NCBI GenBank assembly: GCA_016286665.1
Contig: JAEETX010000001.1
Span: forward strand, 61,080-125,079
Direction of reading: 5' to 3'
Origin: Oscillospiraceae bacterium
GTDB taxonomy: Bacteria; Bacillota; Clostridia; Oscillospirales; Oscillospiraceae
DNA length: 64,000 nucleotides
Both the position numbers and the translations under genes were made by a program. Each line of letters opens with the position of its first letter. The first letter of the stretch is position 1. Positions 26,039-36,046 of the stretch are shown piece by piece. The notes below the pieces were generated by a model that worked only from the letters and a program-made list of their open reading frames with translations, ran no database searches and was not told the DNA's origin.

Positions 26039-27934
26039 TCAGTTGACGTGTACATGGCTGCCGACGCCGGTGAAATCCACGATGGCGTTCACCACGTCCG
26101 CGATGGTCTGCTCGTCGAAGGGATCTCCCAGGCCGGCCTGCTTCACCACCTCGGCAAAAGGCTTTTCCGGGTCGCTGGCGACGATCCCGTTATAGACGTC
26201 GATGGCCTTCTGCCGGTCCGTCAGGGAAAGCTCCATGACCTGCAGGGCGGGCACGATGGAGGTGGCGTAGCTGATATAGTACATGGGGACTTCAAAATTG
26301 TGGAGCACATCCACCCACACATAATCCAGGTCCACATAGTAATAGTCGTCGCCCATCCCGTAGGAGCGGCTGATCTCGCAGTAGGCCTCATTGATCTCCT
26401 CCACCGTCTTCAGGTCGTGGGAGAAGACATACTGCTGGAATTCATCATACAGGCAGCCCTGGATCAGGGAGCTGAGGGCGTTGATCATCTGATACTTGAC
26501 GATGCCGGTATAGGTGTCCTGCTTGTAAAACTTCCCGAAGTAAGGCAGGAATAGAAGCTCGTTTGCCTGGGAGCAGATCTCCTTCGTGTCCAGGCTCATC
26601 TCATAGGCCGTTTCCCTGCCGCCGAGATAATTGCTGTAAAAATGGCCGAATTCGTGGATGAAGGTGGTGACGTCATAGAAGCCGCCTTCTTCATGGATAA
26701 AGATAAAGGGAACGTCGTAGGCGGGCATGAAGGTCGTATAGGCGCCGTCGCGGCTGATGGGATCGTCCGTCAGGACGCTGAGCTGATAGTCCACCAGATA
26801 GTGATACGCCTCCGTCATATCGGGGGAAATCTCCTGCACGTATTCCTCGATATACTCCCGCCGCTTATCCAGCTGGTTACGCCCGTTGAAGGCCGCAGAG
26901 AGGCCCATCCGCTCCGCATTGGTCAGGCCGGCATAGAGATTCTCCAGCTCATTCACGCAGTATTTCTTCACCGCCGCGGAAAGCGAGGCCGCGTCCTCCA
27001 CGCTGTAGTCCCGCTCATACTCGAACTGATACGCGAACTCCGCATAGTTGTCGAATCCGGCCTTTTCGGCGATCCGCTTCTCGATGCTCACCAGCTCCAG
27101 ATAGAGCTCTCCCGCCACGGCGTTCAGATTGCGATAATAGTCGTTCAGGAGCGAATAATAGGTGTTTTCGTCGATATCCAGCTCCTCCAGCTCCTCGCGG
27201 GTATATCTTTTCCCGCGATACTCTGCGGTGGTGTCGGTCTGGGCGTTCCAGTAGGCGGTGGTGATGCCCTCCAGCCGGGTGTTCAGCGTCACATACTCGT
27301 CGTCATAGAGCTTTTCCGCAATGCGCAGGTTCTCGAAATCCTCCTCCGTCCAGTCATAGAAGACGACGTCCCGGTGCTCCGATTCGTAGATTTCGATCTC
27401 CAGCTTCGTGGCCAGCACCTGCATTTCGCTGCTCTTTTCCGCCAGCAGCTCCTCCTCCGAGGAATAATACTCGTCGGAGGTGTCCAGAGAGGAAAAGAGG
27501 GAGGCGATGGCATAGGCGTTGTTGATCCCGTAGAAATCCTCGTCCAGGGCTTCATAGGCGGCCAGAATGTCCTCGCTGGAGGTCCCGTCCGTCACCATGG
27601 CGCGGATCGCCTCGATCCTGGCGGTCAGGCTGTCGAAATCCGGGCGCTCATAGACCAGATCGTCGAAGGAATAAAGGCCGCGCCGGTAGTCATAGGCTTC
27701 CGCCGGTCCTTCCGTCGCTTCCGGGGTGGGCTCCGGCGTCAGCTCCGGGGTGGGCTCCGGCGTCGCTTCCGGGGTGGGCTCCGGCGTCGCTTCTGGGGTG
27801 GGCGCAGGGGTGGGCGCGGGCGTCTCCTGCACGGAAATGGCGGGGGCGGACGGACTCGGTTTGGCAACGATGGTGCATCCGCTGCCCAGCAGCATCACGG
27901 CCGCCAGCAGCATCAGCACGTTTTTCAGCTTCAT
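26039..27934 (-). CDS. M3-family (oligoendopeptidase F-like) metallopeptidase lipoprotein
   Basis: Lipobox MLLGSGC; PTPE-rich linker; TTFIHEFGHFYSNYLGGRETAYEMSLDTKEICSQANE zinc site. Confidence 0.88.
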   Translation of the reverse strand: MKLKNVLMLLAAVMLLGSGCTIVAKPSPSAPAISVQETPAPTPAPTPEATPEPTPEATPEPTPELTPEPTPEATEGPAEAYDYRRGLYSFDDLVYERPDFDSLTARIEAIRAMVTDGTSSEDILAAYEALDEDFYGINNAYAIASLFSSLDTSDEYYSSEEELLAEKSSEMQVLATKLEIEIYESEHRDVVFYDWTEEDFENLRIAEKLYDDEYVTLNTRLEGITTAYWNAQTDTTAEYRGKRYTREELEELDIDENTYYSLLNDYYRNLNAVAGELYLELVSIEKRIAEKAGFDNYAEFAYQFEYERDYSVEDAASLSAAVKKYCVNELENLYAGLTNAERMGLSAAFNGRNQLDKRREYIEEYVQEISPDMTEAYHYLVDYQLSVLTDDPISRDGAYTTFMPAYDVPFIFIHEEGGFYDVTTFIHEFGHFYSNYLGGRETAYEMSLDTKEICSQANELLFLPYFGKFYKQDTYTGIVKYQMINALSSLIQGCLYDEFQQYVFSHDLKTVEEINEAYCEISRSYGMGDDYYYVDLDYVWVDVLHNFEVPMYYISYATSIVPALQVMELSLTDRQKAIDVYNGIVASDPEKPFAEVVKQAGLGDPFDEQTIADVVNAIVDFTGVGSHVHVN

Positions 27935-27967
27935 TCTCCCGGTTCCCTTTCTCAGTCTCTTTCTTTA

Positions 27968-28128
27968 GGCAACGCCGCACAATTCCCGGCACACATCTTG
28001 CTTGCATCATGTTCCGTCATATTGCCCGAAAATCTTAGCCAATACAGCAAGTATTACCCGCGATTTTCAGACAATCTGACGAAAATTCTGACTGCGCAAT
28101 CTGTGCACCAGAATTGTGCGGTGTTGCC
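27968..28128. mobile_element. 161-bp MITE-like element
   Basis: 18-bp terminal inverted repeats GGCAACGCCGCACAATTC (27968-27985) / GAATTGTGCGGTGTTGCC (28111-28128), 17/18 match; flanking TTTA at 27964-27967 and 28129-28132; non-coding. Confidence 0.8.
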
Positions 28129-28129
28129 T

Positions 28130-28789
28130 TTACTCCTGGGGCACGATCCTGCCTTCCGCCTTGTAGATGCTCTTTTCCGGGATCACGCCCCGGACGCAGG
28201 AGGTGGGATAGACCCGGCTCTCCCGGCCGATGACCGTGCCCGGATTCAGGACGGTGTTGCAGCCGACCTCCACATGGTCGCCCAGGATCGCGCCGACCTT
28301 TTTCCGCCCGGTGGGGATCTGCTCCTCCCCGTTGTGGATGACCACCAGCTTCTTGTCGCTCTTGACGTTGGAGGTGATGGAGCCTGCGCCCATGTGGGCC
28401 TTGTAGCCCAGGACGGAATCGCCCACATAATTGTAATGCGGGACCTGCACCTCGTCGAACAGGACCACGTTTTTCAGCTCGGTGGAATTGCCCACCACGG
28501 CCTTCTTGCCCACGATGGCGCTGCCCCGGATAAAGGCGCACTGGCGCACCTCCGCCCCCTCGTCGATGATGCAGGGCGCGCCGATATAGGCCGTGGCGAA
28601 GATTTTCGCATCCTTGGCGATCCACACATCCTCGGAAGGATGGTCGAACTTATCCTCCGGGAGCGTGGGCCCCAGGGCGCGGATATAATCGGAGATCCCT
28701 TCCAGCGCCTCCCAGGGATAGGTCTTCCCCTCCAGCAGGGGGGCGGCGATGGTTTTGCTCAGGTCCAGCAGCTCTGTCGTTTTCAGCAT
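28130..28789 (-). CDS. Left-handed beta-helix hexapeptide acyl/nucleotidyltransferase-like protein (GlmU C-terminal-like)
   Basis: Hexapeptide pattern VWIAKDAKIFATAYIGAPCIIDEGAEVRQCAFIRGSAIVGKKAVVGN...VGAILGDHVEVGCNTVLNPGTVIG; 219 aa only. Confidence 0.8.
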   Translation of the reverse strand: MLKTTELLDLSKTIAAPLLEGKTYPWEALEGISDYIRALGPTLPEDKFDHPSEDVWIAKDAKIFATAYIGAPCIIDEGAEVRQCAFIRGSAIVGKKAVVGNSTELKNVVLFDEVQVPHYNYVGDSVLGYKAHMGAGSITSNVKSDKKLVVIHNGEEQIPTGRKKVGAILGDHVEVGCNTVLNPGTVIGRESRVYPTSCVRGVIPEKSIYKAEGRIVPQE

Positions 28790-28802
28790 TTCCGTTCCTC
28801 CC

Positions 28803-30155
28803 TCACTTGATACCCAGGAGCAGGCCCTTTTTCTTCATGACCTCCAGCACCGCGTCCACATTCTTCTCGCAGGTCTCCAGGTCGCCTGCCTCCACCATCA
28901 CCCGGAGGACCGGCTCCGTGCCGCTCTTGCGCACCAGGATGCGCCCGTCGCCGCCCAGCTTTGCCGTCACGGCGCTGATCTCCGCCTGCACGTCCGGGTC
29001 GTTCAGGGCCGCGTCCTTGTCGGTCACCCTGGCGTTTTTCAGGACCTGGGGATAGATGGTGATATCCTCCACCAGCTCGCTGAGGGAGCGCTTCACCTCC
29101 GTCACCGCCTGCATCACCTTGATGGCGGTCAGGAGGCCGTCGCCGGTGTGGGCGTGCTGGGTGAAGATGATGTGGCCGGACTGTTCGCCGCCGATGAGGT
29201 GGCCGTTGGCCTTCATGTTTTCATACACATATTTGTCGCCCACGGCGGTCTTCTCATAGCCGATGCCCAGCTGATCCAGAGCCTTGTAAAGGCCGATGTT
29301 GGACATGATGGTGGTGACGACCTTGCTGTCGCCCAGGGTGCCCCTGGTCTGCATGTAGCGGGCGCAGAGATACATGATCTTATCCCCGTCCACCACCTCG
29401 CCGTGCTCGTCCACCGCCATGCAGCGGTCTGCGTCGCCGTCGAAGGCGAAGCCGATGTCCAGGTGGTTTTCCTTCACGAAGCGCTGCAGGTTCTCGATGT
29501 GGGTGGAGCCGCAGCCTTGGTTGACATTGAGGCCGTCGGGGTGGTTGGCGGTGACGTAGGTCTCCGCCCCCAGGGTCTCGAAGATGTTCTTCGCCATCTG
29601 CCAGGTGGAACCGTTGGAGCAGTCCAGTCCCACGCGGATGTTGCGGTAGGAGCTGGTGGCCAAGCTGATGAGGTGGCCGATATAGCGGTTGCGCCCGGCG
29701 GAATAGTCGATGACCGCGCCGATCTTTTCGCCGGTGGCATAGGGCAGCTCCGCCGGCTCCCCGTCCAGGTATTTCTCCACCAGATCGATCACCTCGTCCT
29801 CCATCTTCTCCCCTTCGCTGTTGAGCAGCTTGATGCCGTTGTCGCTGAAGGGGTTGTGGCTGGCGGAGATCATGATGCCGCAGTCGAACTTCTCCACATT
29901 GGCGATGTAGGAGACGCTGGGCGTCGTGGTCACATGGAGGAGGTAGACGTCCGCGCCGGAGGCCGTCAGGCCCGCGCAGATGGCGTCCTCGAACATATAG
30001 CTGGAGCGGCGGGTGTCCTTCCCCAGGACGATCCGCCCTTTATGATCCTGGCTGTAGTACCAGCCGAGGAAACGCCCGATCTTCACAGCGTGTTCGATGT
30101 TGAGGTCTACGTTGGCTTCTCCGCGGAAACCGTCGGTGCCGAAATACTTTGACAT
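28803..30155 (-). CDS. glmM: Phosphoglucosamine mutase
   Basis: KYFGTDGFRGEANVDLN, TTTPSVSYIANVEKFDCGIMISASHNPFSDNGIKL, GFAFDGDADRCMAVDE, RKSGTEPVLRVMVE. Confidence 0.93.
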   Translation of the reverse strand: MSKYFGTDGFRGEANVDLNIEHAVKIGRFLGWYYSQDHKGRIVLGKDTRRSSYMFEDAICAGLTASGADVYLLHVTTTPSVSYIANVEKFDCGIMISASHNPFSDNGIKLLNSEGEKMEDEVIDLVEKYLDGEPAELPYATGEKIGAVIDYSAGRNRYIGHLISLATSSYRNIRVGLDCSNGSTWQMAKNIFETLGAETYVTANHPDGLNVNQGCGSTHIENLQRFVKENHLDIGFAFDGDADRCMAVDEHGEVVDGDKIMYLCARYMQTRGTLGDSKVVTTIMSNIGLYKALDQLGIGYEKTAVGDKYVYENMKANGHLIGGEQSGHIIFTQHAHTGDGLLTAIKVMQAVTEVKRSLSELVEDITIYPQVLKNARVTDKDAALNDPDVQAEISAVTAKLGGDGRILVRKSGTEPVLRVMVEAGDLETCEKNVDAVLEVMKKKGLLLGIK

Positions 30156-30233
30156 GGTATCATCCTCTTTCTATAAAGTGGAATTATAAAATGAAACAGG
30201 CTTGGGATACTGTGAGCGAAGGGAGGCGCGGGA

Positions 30234-30911
30234 ATGGCCGTCGTCACCGTGCGCACACTCATCGTTTTTATCTGTATTTATGCCGCCGTGCGCCTCATGG
30301 GCAAACGGCAGCTGGGGCAGCTGGAGCCCAGCGAGCTGGTGGTGGCGGTGCTCATCACCGACATGGCCGCCCACCCGCTGCAGGACATCGGCATTCCCCT
30401 GCTCAACGGGCTGGTGCCCATCGCCGTCCTTCTGAGCTGCGAGCTGCTGATCTCCTGGCTGAGCCTGAAAAGCAGCCGCTTCCGGGCTTTCTGCTTCGGG
30501 CGGCCCAGCATCCTCATGCGGGACGGGAAAATCCTGGTGAAGGAGCTGCGCCGCAACCGCTTCTGCCTGGACGAGCTCTGCGAGGAGCTGCGGGCCAAGG
30601 GCGTCACGGACCTGCGGACGGTCCGCTGCGCCGTGCTGGAAACGGACGGCACGCTGAATGTGCTCCTCAGGGCGGAAAGCCAGCCGGCGACGCCCGCGCA
30701 GATGGGCCTGCGCGTGCAGGACGGCGGTCTCCCCGTGACCCTCGTCAGCGACGGCGAAATCCAGTGGGAGAATCTGAGGCTGCTGCGGAAGGACGAGGAC
30801 TGGCTGCTGCGGGAGCTGCGCGCCCGCGGCCTTGCCTCTCCCCGGCAGGTCAGCTATATGAACATGGACGAGCTGGGGAACATCTTCCTGCAGGAGAAGG
30901 AGGGCAAATGA
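30234..30911 (+). CDS. DUF421 (YetF/YcaP) membrane protein
   Basis: RTLIVFICIYAAVRLMGKRQLGQLEPSELVVAVLITDMAAHPLQD...RPSILMRDGKILVKELRRNRFCLDEL. Confidence 0.88.
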   Translation: MAVVTVRTLIVFICIYAAVRLMGKRQLGQLEPSELVVAVLITDMAAHPLQDIGIPLLNGLVPIAVLLSCELLISWLSLKSSRFRAFCFGRPSILMRDGKILVKELRRNRFCLDELCEELRAKGVTDLRTVRCAVLETDGTLNVLLRAESQPATPAQMGLRVQDGGLPVTLVSDGEIQWENLRLLRKDEDWLLRELRARGLASPRQVSYMNMDELGNIFLQEKEGK

Positions 30912-31288
30912 AAAAGGAAGCCGTCGCTCTCGCGCTGCTGCTGCTCATCCTGGCGGGGAACCTCTGGAATCAGCGCAGGCTGGACGCCCTCACGACCGGA
31001 CTTCTGCACCTTGCTTCGGACGCTTATGACGCCGCGCAGCGGCAGGACTGGGCCGGCGCGGCCCGTGCCGCGGAAGAAGCGGAAAAGCGCTGGCTGGAAG
31101 CAGAGCGCTACACCCATATCTTCCTCCGGCACACGGACGTGGACGCGCTGACGGAAGCCCTCTGCGAGCTCCGCGCCGGAGCGGCAGGGCAGGAGAAACG
31201 CGGGCTTCTCGCCCCCTATCTGCGCCTCAAAGCGCTGCTCACCGGCCTGCGGGACATGGAGAAGCTGCGCTTCGGCAGCGTATTCTGA
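30908..31288 (+). CDS. DUF4363-like small membrane-anchored protein
   Basis: ATGA overlap with the preceding DUF421 gene; single N-terminal TM then helical domain. Confidence 0.7.
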   Translation: MKKEAVALALLLLILAGNLWNQRRLDALTTGLLHLASDAYDAAQRQDWAGAARAAEEAEKRWLEAERYTHIFLRHTDVDALTEALCELRAGAAGQEKRGLLAPYLRLKALLTGLRDMEKLRFGSVF

Positions 31289-31747
31289 TCACTTCGTTTC
31301 CTTCAACAGCTTATTCAGTTCCTCCAGGAAGGTGTTGATATCCTTGAACTGGCGGTAGACGGAGGCGAAGCGCACATAGGCGACCTGATCCAGGTCCTTC
31401 AGCCGGTCCATGATCATCTCGCCGATCTGGGCGCTGGAGACCTCCCGTTCCAGGGAGCTCTGCAGCTCCTGCTCGATCTCGTCGGCGACGCGCTCGATCT
31501 GGTCCACGGGGACGGGCCGCTTTTCGCAGGCCTTCACCATGCCGCCGATGACCTTCATCCGGTCGAAGCTCTGGCGGCTTCCGTCCCGCTTGATGACCAG
31601 CAGGGGCAGACGCTCCATGACCTCATAGGTGGTGAAGCGTTTCCCGCAGCTGAGGCATTCGCGGCGGCGGCGGATGGTGGTTCCCTCCTCGGCGGGCCTG
31701 GAGTCGATGACTTTGCTCTCACTGTAACTGCAATACGGGCAGCGCAT
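31289..31747 (-). CDS. nrdR: Transcriptional repressor NrdR
   Basis: [45 protein letters not shown]. Confidence 0.96.
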   Translation of the reverse strand: MRCPYCSYSESKVIDSRPAEEGTTIRRRRECLSCGKRFTTYEVMERLPLLVIKRDGSRQSFDRMKVIGGMVKACEKRPVPVDQIERVADEIEQELQSSLEREVSSAQIGEMIMDRLKDLDQVAYVRFASVYRQFKDINTFLEELNKLLKETK

Positions 31748-31909
31748 GGGCTTAACCTCCCTATATCCAGCCTTGTATAACGATGATCGTTAATATCTAG
31801 TATATATCCTGTCCTACCCCTGCGTAAAGCGTTTTTTTGAATTTCCAGACTTTTTTACTTGAAAACCCTGCCTTTTGCCTGTTACTCTTTGATCAGGGGG
31901 GTGATTTCC

Positions 31910-32158
31910 ATGCCGATCCGCAAGCTGCTGCGCAGGGCGGCAAGGATGTGCCGGAAGGCTTATCTCGTGCAGAAGCTCAGCCTGATCTGGGCCGGCATCC
32001 TGCTGACGGGCGCGCTGCTCCTTTTTGAAGGGGCGCTGCCCCTTTCGCCCCATACATACGCCGCCTTCCGGCTGGCGGAGGAGCTCATGCGCACGGCCTC
32101 AGCCGTCCTGCTCGTGGGGGTGGTCGGCGCCGTATGCATCGAAGAACGACAGCTCTAG
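31910..32158 (+). CDS. Small membrane protein, unknown
   Basis: AGGGGGGTGATTTCC SD before ATG; basic N-terminus and two hydrophobic segments; overlaps the end of the opposite-strand TOPRIM gene. Confidence 0.45.
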   Translation: MPIRKLLRRAARMCRKAYLVQKLSLIWAGILLTGALLLFEGALPLSPHTYAAFRLAEELMRTASAVLLVGVVGAVCIEERQL

Positions 32159-32725
32159 CCGCCCCGCCAGGAGGAGGGTGTTGACCGCGTCCAGCAGCCC
32201 GCCGGCGGTCATCTGTTCGGGAAAGCCCAGGCGCTTCGCCAGGGCTCTCCTTTTTTCGGCGCTGCCGGCTCCCCCGCTGAGACCCATGGCATAGAAATCC
32301 GCCTTGGTCAGCTGCCGAACGCTGCAGGCAGCGCTTTCCTCCCCCTCGAAGGAAGCCCCGGCGCGATGCAGGGCATCCAGCAGCACGCTGCCGGACATTC
32401 CCTCCACCCCCAGCTTCCCCTCCCTGGAGGGCCGGGCCTTTCGCTTTTCCTTGCCGGCGATCTCCGGGATGTACGCCTGCTTGATCCGGTCGGGGGGGAC
32501 GATCCCCTTGAGGTGGTTCCGGATGAGGAAGCCGGCGCTGTCGCTGTCCGTCAGGATGATGAGGCCTCTGGTCTCCGCGTAAAAGCGCAGCAGCTCCTTT
32601 CGCTCCCGATCCCGGAAGATCCGGAATCCCCGCGTCTCCAGGATCACCCCGTCCACGACCTGGCGGAGACTGTTCACATCGTAGCGCCCCTCCACCACCA
32701 GGGCTTCCCTGAGCCGCGGCTTCAT
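32099..32725 (-). CDS. TOPRIM/DUF4093 protein (RNase M5-like)
   Basis: REALVVEGRYDVNSLRQVVDGVILETRGF...GLIILTDSDSAGFLIRNHLKGI. Confidence 0.8.
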   Translation of the reverse strand: MKPRLREALVVEGRYDVNSLRQVVDGVILETRGFRIFRDRERKELLRFYAETRGLIILTDSDSAGFLIRNHLKGIVPPDRIKQAYIPEIAGKEKRKARPSREGKLGVEGMSGSVLLDALHRAGASFEGEESAACSVRQLTKADFYAMGLSGGAGSAEKRRALAKRLGFPEQMTAGGLLDAVNTLLLAGRLELSFFDAYGADHPHEQDG

Positions 32726-33744
32726 GCTTCCGCCGCCATGGTCACAAAGAGGCTGCGCAGCAGGTCCTCCGGGTCCGCCGGGCTGCTTTTCATGCCCAGA
32801 TCGGTCTCGGCGGAAAGGCGGATCATGCGGCGATACCAGGCTTCCCGGAAGGAGGTGCAGATGCGCAGATACTGGCGGCAGACATAGTCGCTGCTGCCCA
32901 GCAGCTGGGCGAGGGTGAAGGCATTCCCGCCCGCCTCCTTCACCAGGCGGGCGGCATAGAGCTTGCGCAGCTGGCTTCCGATCATGGCGTTGATGGCGAT
33001 GGGCTCCGTGTTCAGCTGAAACAGCTTATACATCAGCTCCGCCGCCCGCTCGTAGTCCTTTTCCGACAGGGCGTCGGTGAGCTTGAAGGTCTGCGCCTCC
33101 ACCACCGGCACGGCCACCGCGTCGATCTCCGCCCGCCCCACGCTTTTGCCCTTGGCATAGGCGGCCGCCTTGCCGATCTCGTTGCTCAGGTTCTCCATCT
33201 GACTGCCGCACAGAAAGAGGAGATAAGCCGCGTCCTCGGAGGTGATCTCCTTTCCTCTCGCGGCAAAGTGCTTTTGTATCCACCGGATGAGCTCGCTCTG
33301 TCCCTGCAGGGGGAATTCCACCAGGGTCACCAGCTTTTTCAGCTGCTCCCACAGCTTCTTTTTCCGCTTGTCCGGCTTGAACTCCACCGTGTCATAGAGG
33401 AAGACCACGCAGCAGTAGTCCGGCAGGTCCTCCAGGATGGCGAACAGCCGCTTCGTTTCTTCTTCCGTTATCTGGAAGGGGTCATAGTCCCGGACCTCCA
33501 CCAGCGCCCGTTCCGCGAAGGAGGGATAGGCGTCCACCGCGTCCGCAAGGGCCTCGAGGTCCAGGTTCTTTCCCTCCAGCTGCCGCAGATTGAAGGGATC
33601 ATCCTCCCCGCCCAGCACCGTCTTCCGCAGTTCCCGGCCATAGTGATCCTGCAGATAGCGCTCCTTGCCGTAGAGGAGATAGCAGCGGTCGAGCTTTCCG
33701 CTTTTCAGCTGTTTGCGCAGGTCTTCCATTCTGATTTCACTCAT
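32722..33744 (-). CDS. holA: DNA polymerase III delta subunit
   Basis: LDRCYLLYGKERYLQDHYGRELRKTV...; HolA-like length and C-terminal YAARLVKEAGGNAFTLAQLLGSSDYVCRQYLRI. Confidence 0.85.
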   Translation of the reverse strand: MSEIRMEDLRKQLKSGKLDRCYLLYGKERYLQDHYGRELRKTVLGGEDDPFNLRQLEGKNLDLEALADAVDAYPSFAERALVEVRDYDPFQITEEETKRLFAILEDLPDYCCVVFLYDTVEFKPDKRKKKLWEQLKKLVTLVEFPLQGQSELIRWIQKHFAARGKEITSEDAAYLLFLCGSQMENLSNEIGKAAAYAKGKSVGRAEIDAVAVPVVEAQTFKLTDALSEKDYERAAELMYKLFQLNTEPIAINAMIGSQLRKLYAARLVKEAGGNAFTLAQLLGSSDYVCRQYLRICTSFREAWYRRMIRLSAETDLGMKSSPADPEDLLRSLFVTMAAEA

Positions 33745-36034
33745 GGTCGGCGATTCCTTTCCTTTGACGATAGCGGATTTCGACGGTCCCGGCCCGGTCG
33801 GTGCGGTAAACGGCGGCTCCGGCGGCGGCCAGGCGCAGCATCGCTTCCTCCGAGGGCAGACCATAGCTGTTGCGGCCGACGGAGATCACGGCCACATCCG
33901 GGGCGGCGGCAGAAAGCAGCGCGTCGGAGACGGAGCCGGCGGAGCCGTGGTGGCCCGCCACCAGAAGCTCGATATCCGGCAGGGGAAGCCGCTCCAGGAG
34001 GCGCAGCTCCGTGGCCCTGGAGGCGTCGCCCGTGAGCAGCATTTCCTCGCCGCCCCACCGGAACAGGGCGCAGAGGCATTCCTCATTGTCCCCCACGTTG
34101 CCCAGGGGCGGCGTCACGTCCGCCTCCAGGGAACCGAAGCGGAAATGCTGCACTTCCTCCGCCACGATGCGCACCTCCGTGCCCGCCGCCTCCGCCTGGG
34201 CCAGCAGCGCCAGGGCTTCCTCGCTCTCCGGCGGCGGGACCAGGAGCAGCTTCACCGGCATGCGGCGCAGCAGCTGCGGCACGCCGCTCATGTGGTCCGT
34301 GTGGTAGTGGGACAGGAGGAGGACGTCCACCCTTCTCCGGCCGCGGCTGAGGAGATAACGGGCCGCCGTGTCCCCCGGATCATCGGAAGTACTCAGGCTG
34401 CCGCAGTCCGCGACCACGGTGAAATCCCCGCCCATGAGCACCGCGCATTGCCCCTGCCCCACATCCAGCACCGAGGCGATGAACGCATCCTGCCGGTAAA
34501 GGGCATATCCGGCGGCGCAGCTGACGGCCAGGGTCAGGATCGCCGCCAGGGTGAAGCCCCGGAGCCGGTGGGATATTCCCGGCAGGAAGCGGAAGGCCGC
34601 CATCAGCAGATAGAGGCACAGGAGCCAAAGGGCGATCATGTCGTTCTGCGGATAGAGGGAGGCGAAGGGCAGGCGGCCGACGGCGGTGACGACCAGGCGG
34701 ATATACAGGACCAGCAGCCGTGCGGGCCAGAGCAGGGCCGCCGCCCCGGGCATCCACAGGAAGCCCAGAAGGGCGGCAAGCAGGCTGAGGCCGAAGCAGA
34801 GGGTCACCGCCCAGAGGATCAGAAAATTGGCCGCAGGCCCCAGCAGCGGGATCTGCCCGAAGCAGACGGCCATGACCGGCAGCGTCAGGATCAGGGCGCT
34901 CAGGCTGACGGCCAGGCTGCTGCGGACATAGCGAAGAAGCTTCCCCGCCAGGGTCTTTTCCCGTTCCTTCGGCAGGGGAAAAAGGCTTCCATAGAGTCTT
35001 TCACAGAACAGCAGGATGCCCAGGGTGGAAAGGAAGCTCAGCAGCAGGCCCACATGGTGGCTGGCATAGGGATTCAGCCCCGTCAGCACCGCCAGGGCCA
35101 GCGCCAGGGCGGTGTGGCTGTCATATTCCCGTTCCAGCAGCACCCCCAGGCAGAGGGTCAGCTGCATGATCCCCGCCCGCACCACGGAGGGGGTGAAGCC
35201 CGTGACCGCCATGAACAGCAGGATCACCGGGATGCACAGGAGGCTCGTGTGCCTGCCCCTGCCCAGGACCGCGGCCAGGAAGGATACCAAGAAGGAGAGA
35301 TGCATGCCGGAGACGGCGATGCAGTGGAGCACTCCCGCCTCCCGCATCATGGAATAGAAGAAGGTATCCTCTCTCAGCGCGCCGCGCTCGCCGGTGAGGA
35401 CGGCGATCAGGAAGGGGGAAACAGCTTCGTCGGCGGCTGCGGTGATATGGTCCCGCAGGGCCTTGCCCAGTCTGGCGGGGAAAAACCGCCAGGGATGCGC
35501 CGCCGGACCCAGCACTTCCGCCGTTCCCTTCCCGTAGGCAAAGAGGGGCATGCCGACGCTAAGATAATAATCCTCCCCGGTGCGCTCCTCCGTGAGCCGC
35601 AGCCTGCCGTCAAAGGCGATGCGCTGACCCGGCTCCAGCCCGGCGGTGTCCTCCAGATACAGGCGGCATTTCACCCGCCCGATGCGCACTGTCACGCTTT
35701 CGCCGAAGGAGGCGCTCCGGGGATAATCCAGCACCGTCGCCTCCACGCCCTTCCCTTCCCCCACCAGCAGCTCCGCCGGGCGCAGGATCAGCTGCTGCCA
35801 CAGGGCAAAGGCGAGGCAGCCCAGGGCCAGGCCGGGCAGGAGCCAGCGCAGATACGTCAGGAGCTTCCGCCGGGGTCGCAGCGCCATCGACGCCGCCGCC
35901 GGCAGCATGAGACCGGCCCCCAGGAGCAGCAGGAGCGTTCTTCCGGGCCGCAGGAAGGCCAAAAGAAAGGCCGCCGCCGAAAAAGAATATGCAAAAACGG
36001 CAAGTCTTCTCACGGCTGCGGTCCCTTTCTTCAA
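33737..36034 (-). CDS. comEC: ComEC/Rec2 competence protein with C-terminal metallo-beta-lactamase domain
   Basis: CIAVSGMHLSFLVSFLAAVL; DVGQGQCAVLMGGDFTVVADCGS...LLLSHYHTDHMSGVPQLL; multiple TMs; start uncertain. Confidence 0.9.
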   Translation of the reverse strand: MKKGTAAVRRLAVFAYSFSAAAFLLAFLRPGRTLLLLLGAGLMLPAAASMALRPRRKLLTYLRWLLPGLALGCLAFALWQQLILRPAELLVGEGKGVEATVLDYPRSASFGESVTVRIGRVKCRLYLEDTAGLEPGQRIAFDGRLRLTEERTGEDYYLSVGMPLFAYGKGTAEVLGPAAHPWRFFPARLGKALRDHITAAADEAVSPFLIAVLTGERGALREDTFFYSMMREAGVLHCIAVSGMHLSFLVSFLAAVLGRGRHTSLLCIPVILLFMAVTGFTPSVVRAGIMQLTLCLGVLLEREYDSHTALALALAVLTGLNPYASHHVGLLLSFLSTLGILLFCERLYGSLFPLPKEREKTLAGKLLRYVRSSLAVSLSALILTLPVMAVCFGQIPLLGPAANFLILWAVTLCFGLSLLAALLGFLWMPGAAALLWPARLLVLYIRLVVTAVGRLPFASLYPQNDMIALWLLCLYLLMAAFRFLPGISHRLRGFTLAAILTLAVSCAAGYALYRQDAFIASVLDVGQGQCAVLMGGDFTVVADCGSLSTSDDPGDTAARYLLSRGRRRVDVLLLSHYHTDHMSGVPQLLRRMPVKLLLVPPPESEEALALLAQAEAAGTEVRIVAEEVQHFRFGSLEADVTPPLGNVGDNEECLCALFRWGGEEMLLTGDASRATELRLLERLPLPDIELLVAGHHGSAGSVSDALLSAAAPDVAVISVGRNSYGLPSEEAMLRLAAAGAAVYRTDRAGTVEIRYRQRKGIADHE

Positions 36035-36046
36035 TTCAAACCGGCA

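Noticed and set aside
31760-31815. NrdR box upstream of nrdR
   Set aside because: AT-rich palindromic-looking stretch (gttaatatctagtatatat) does not convincingly match the ACAATATATTGT-type consensus and nrdR is not a typical target here
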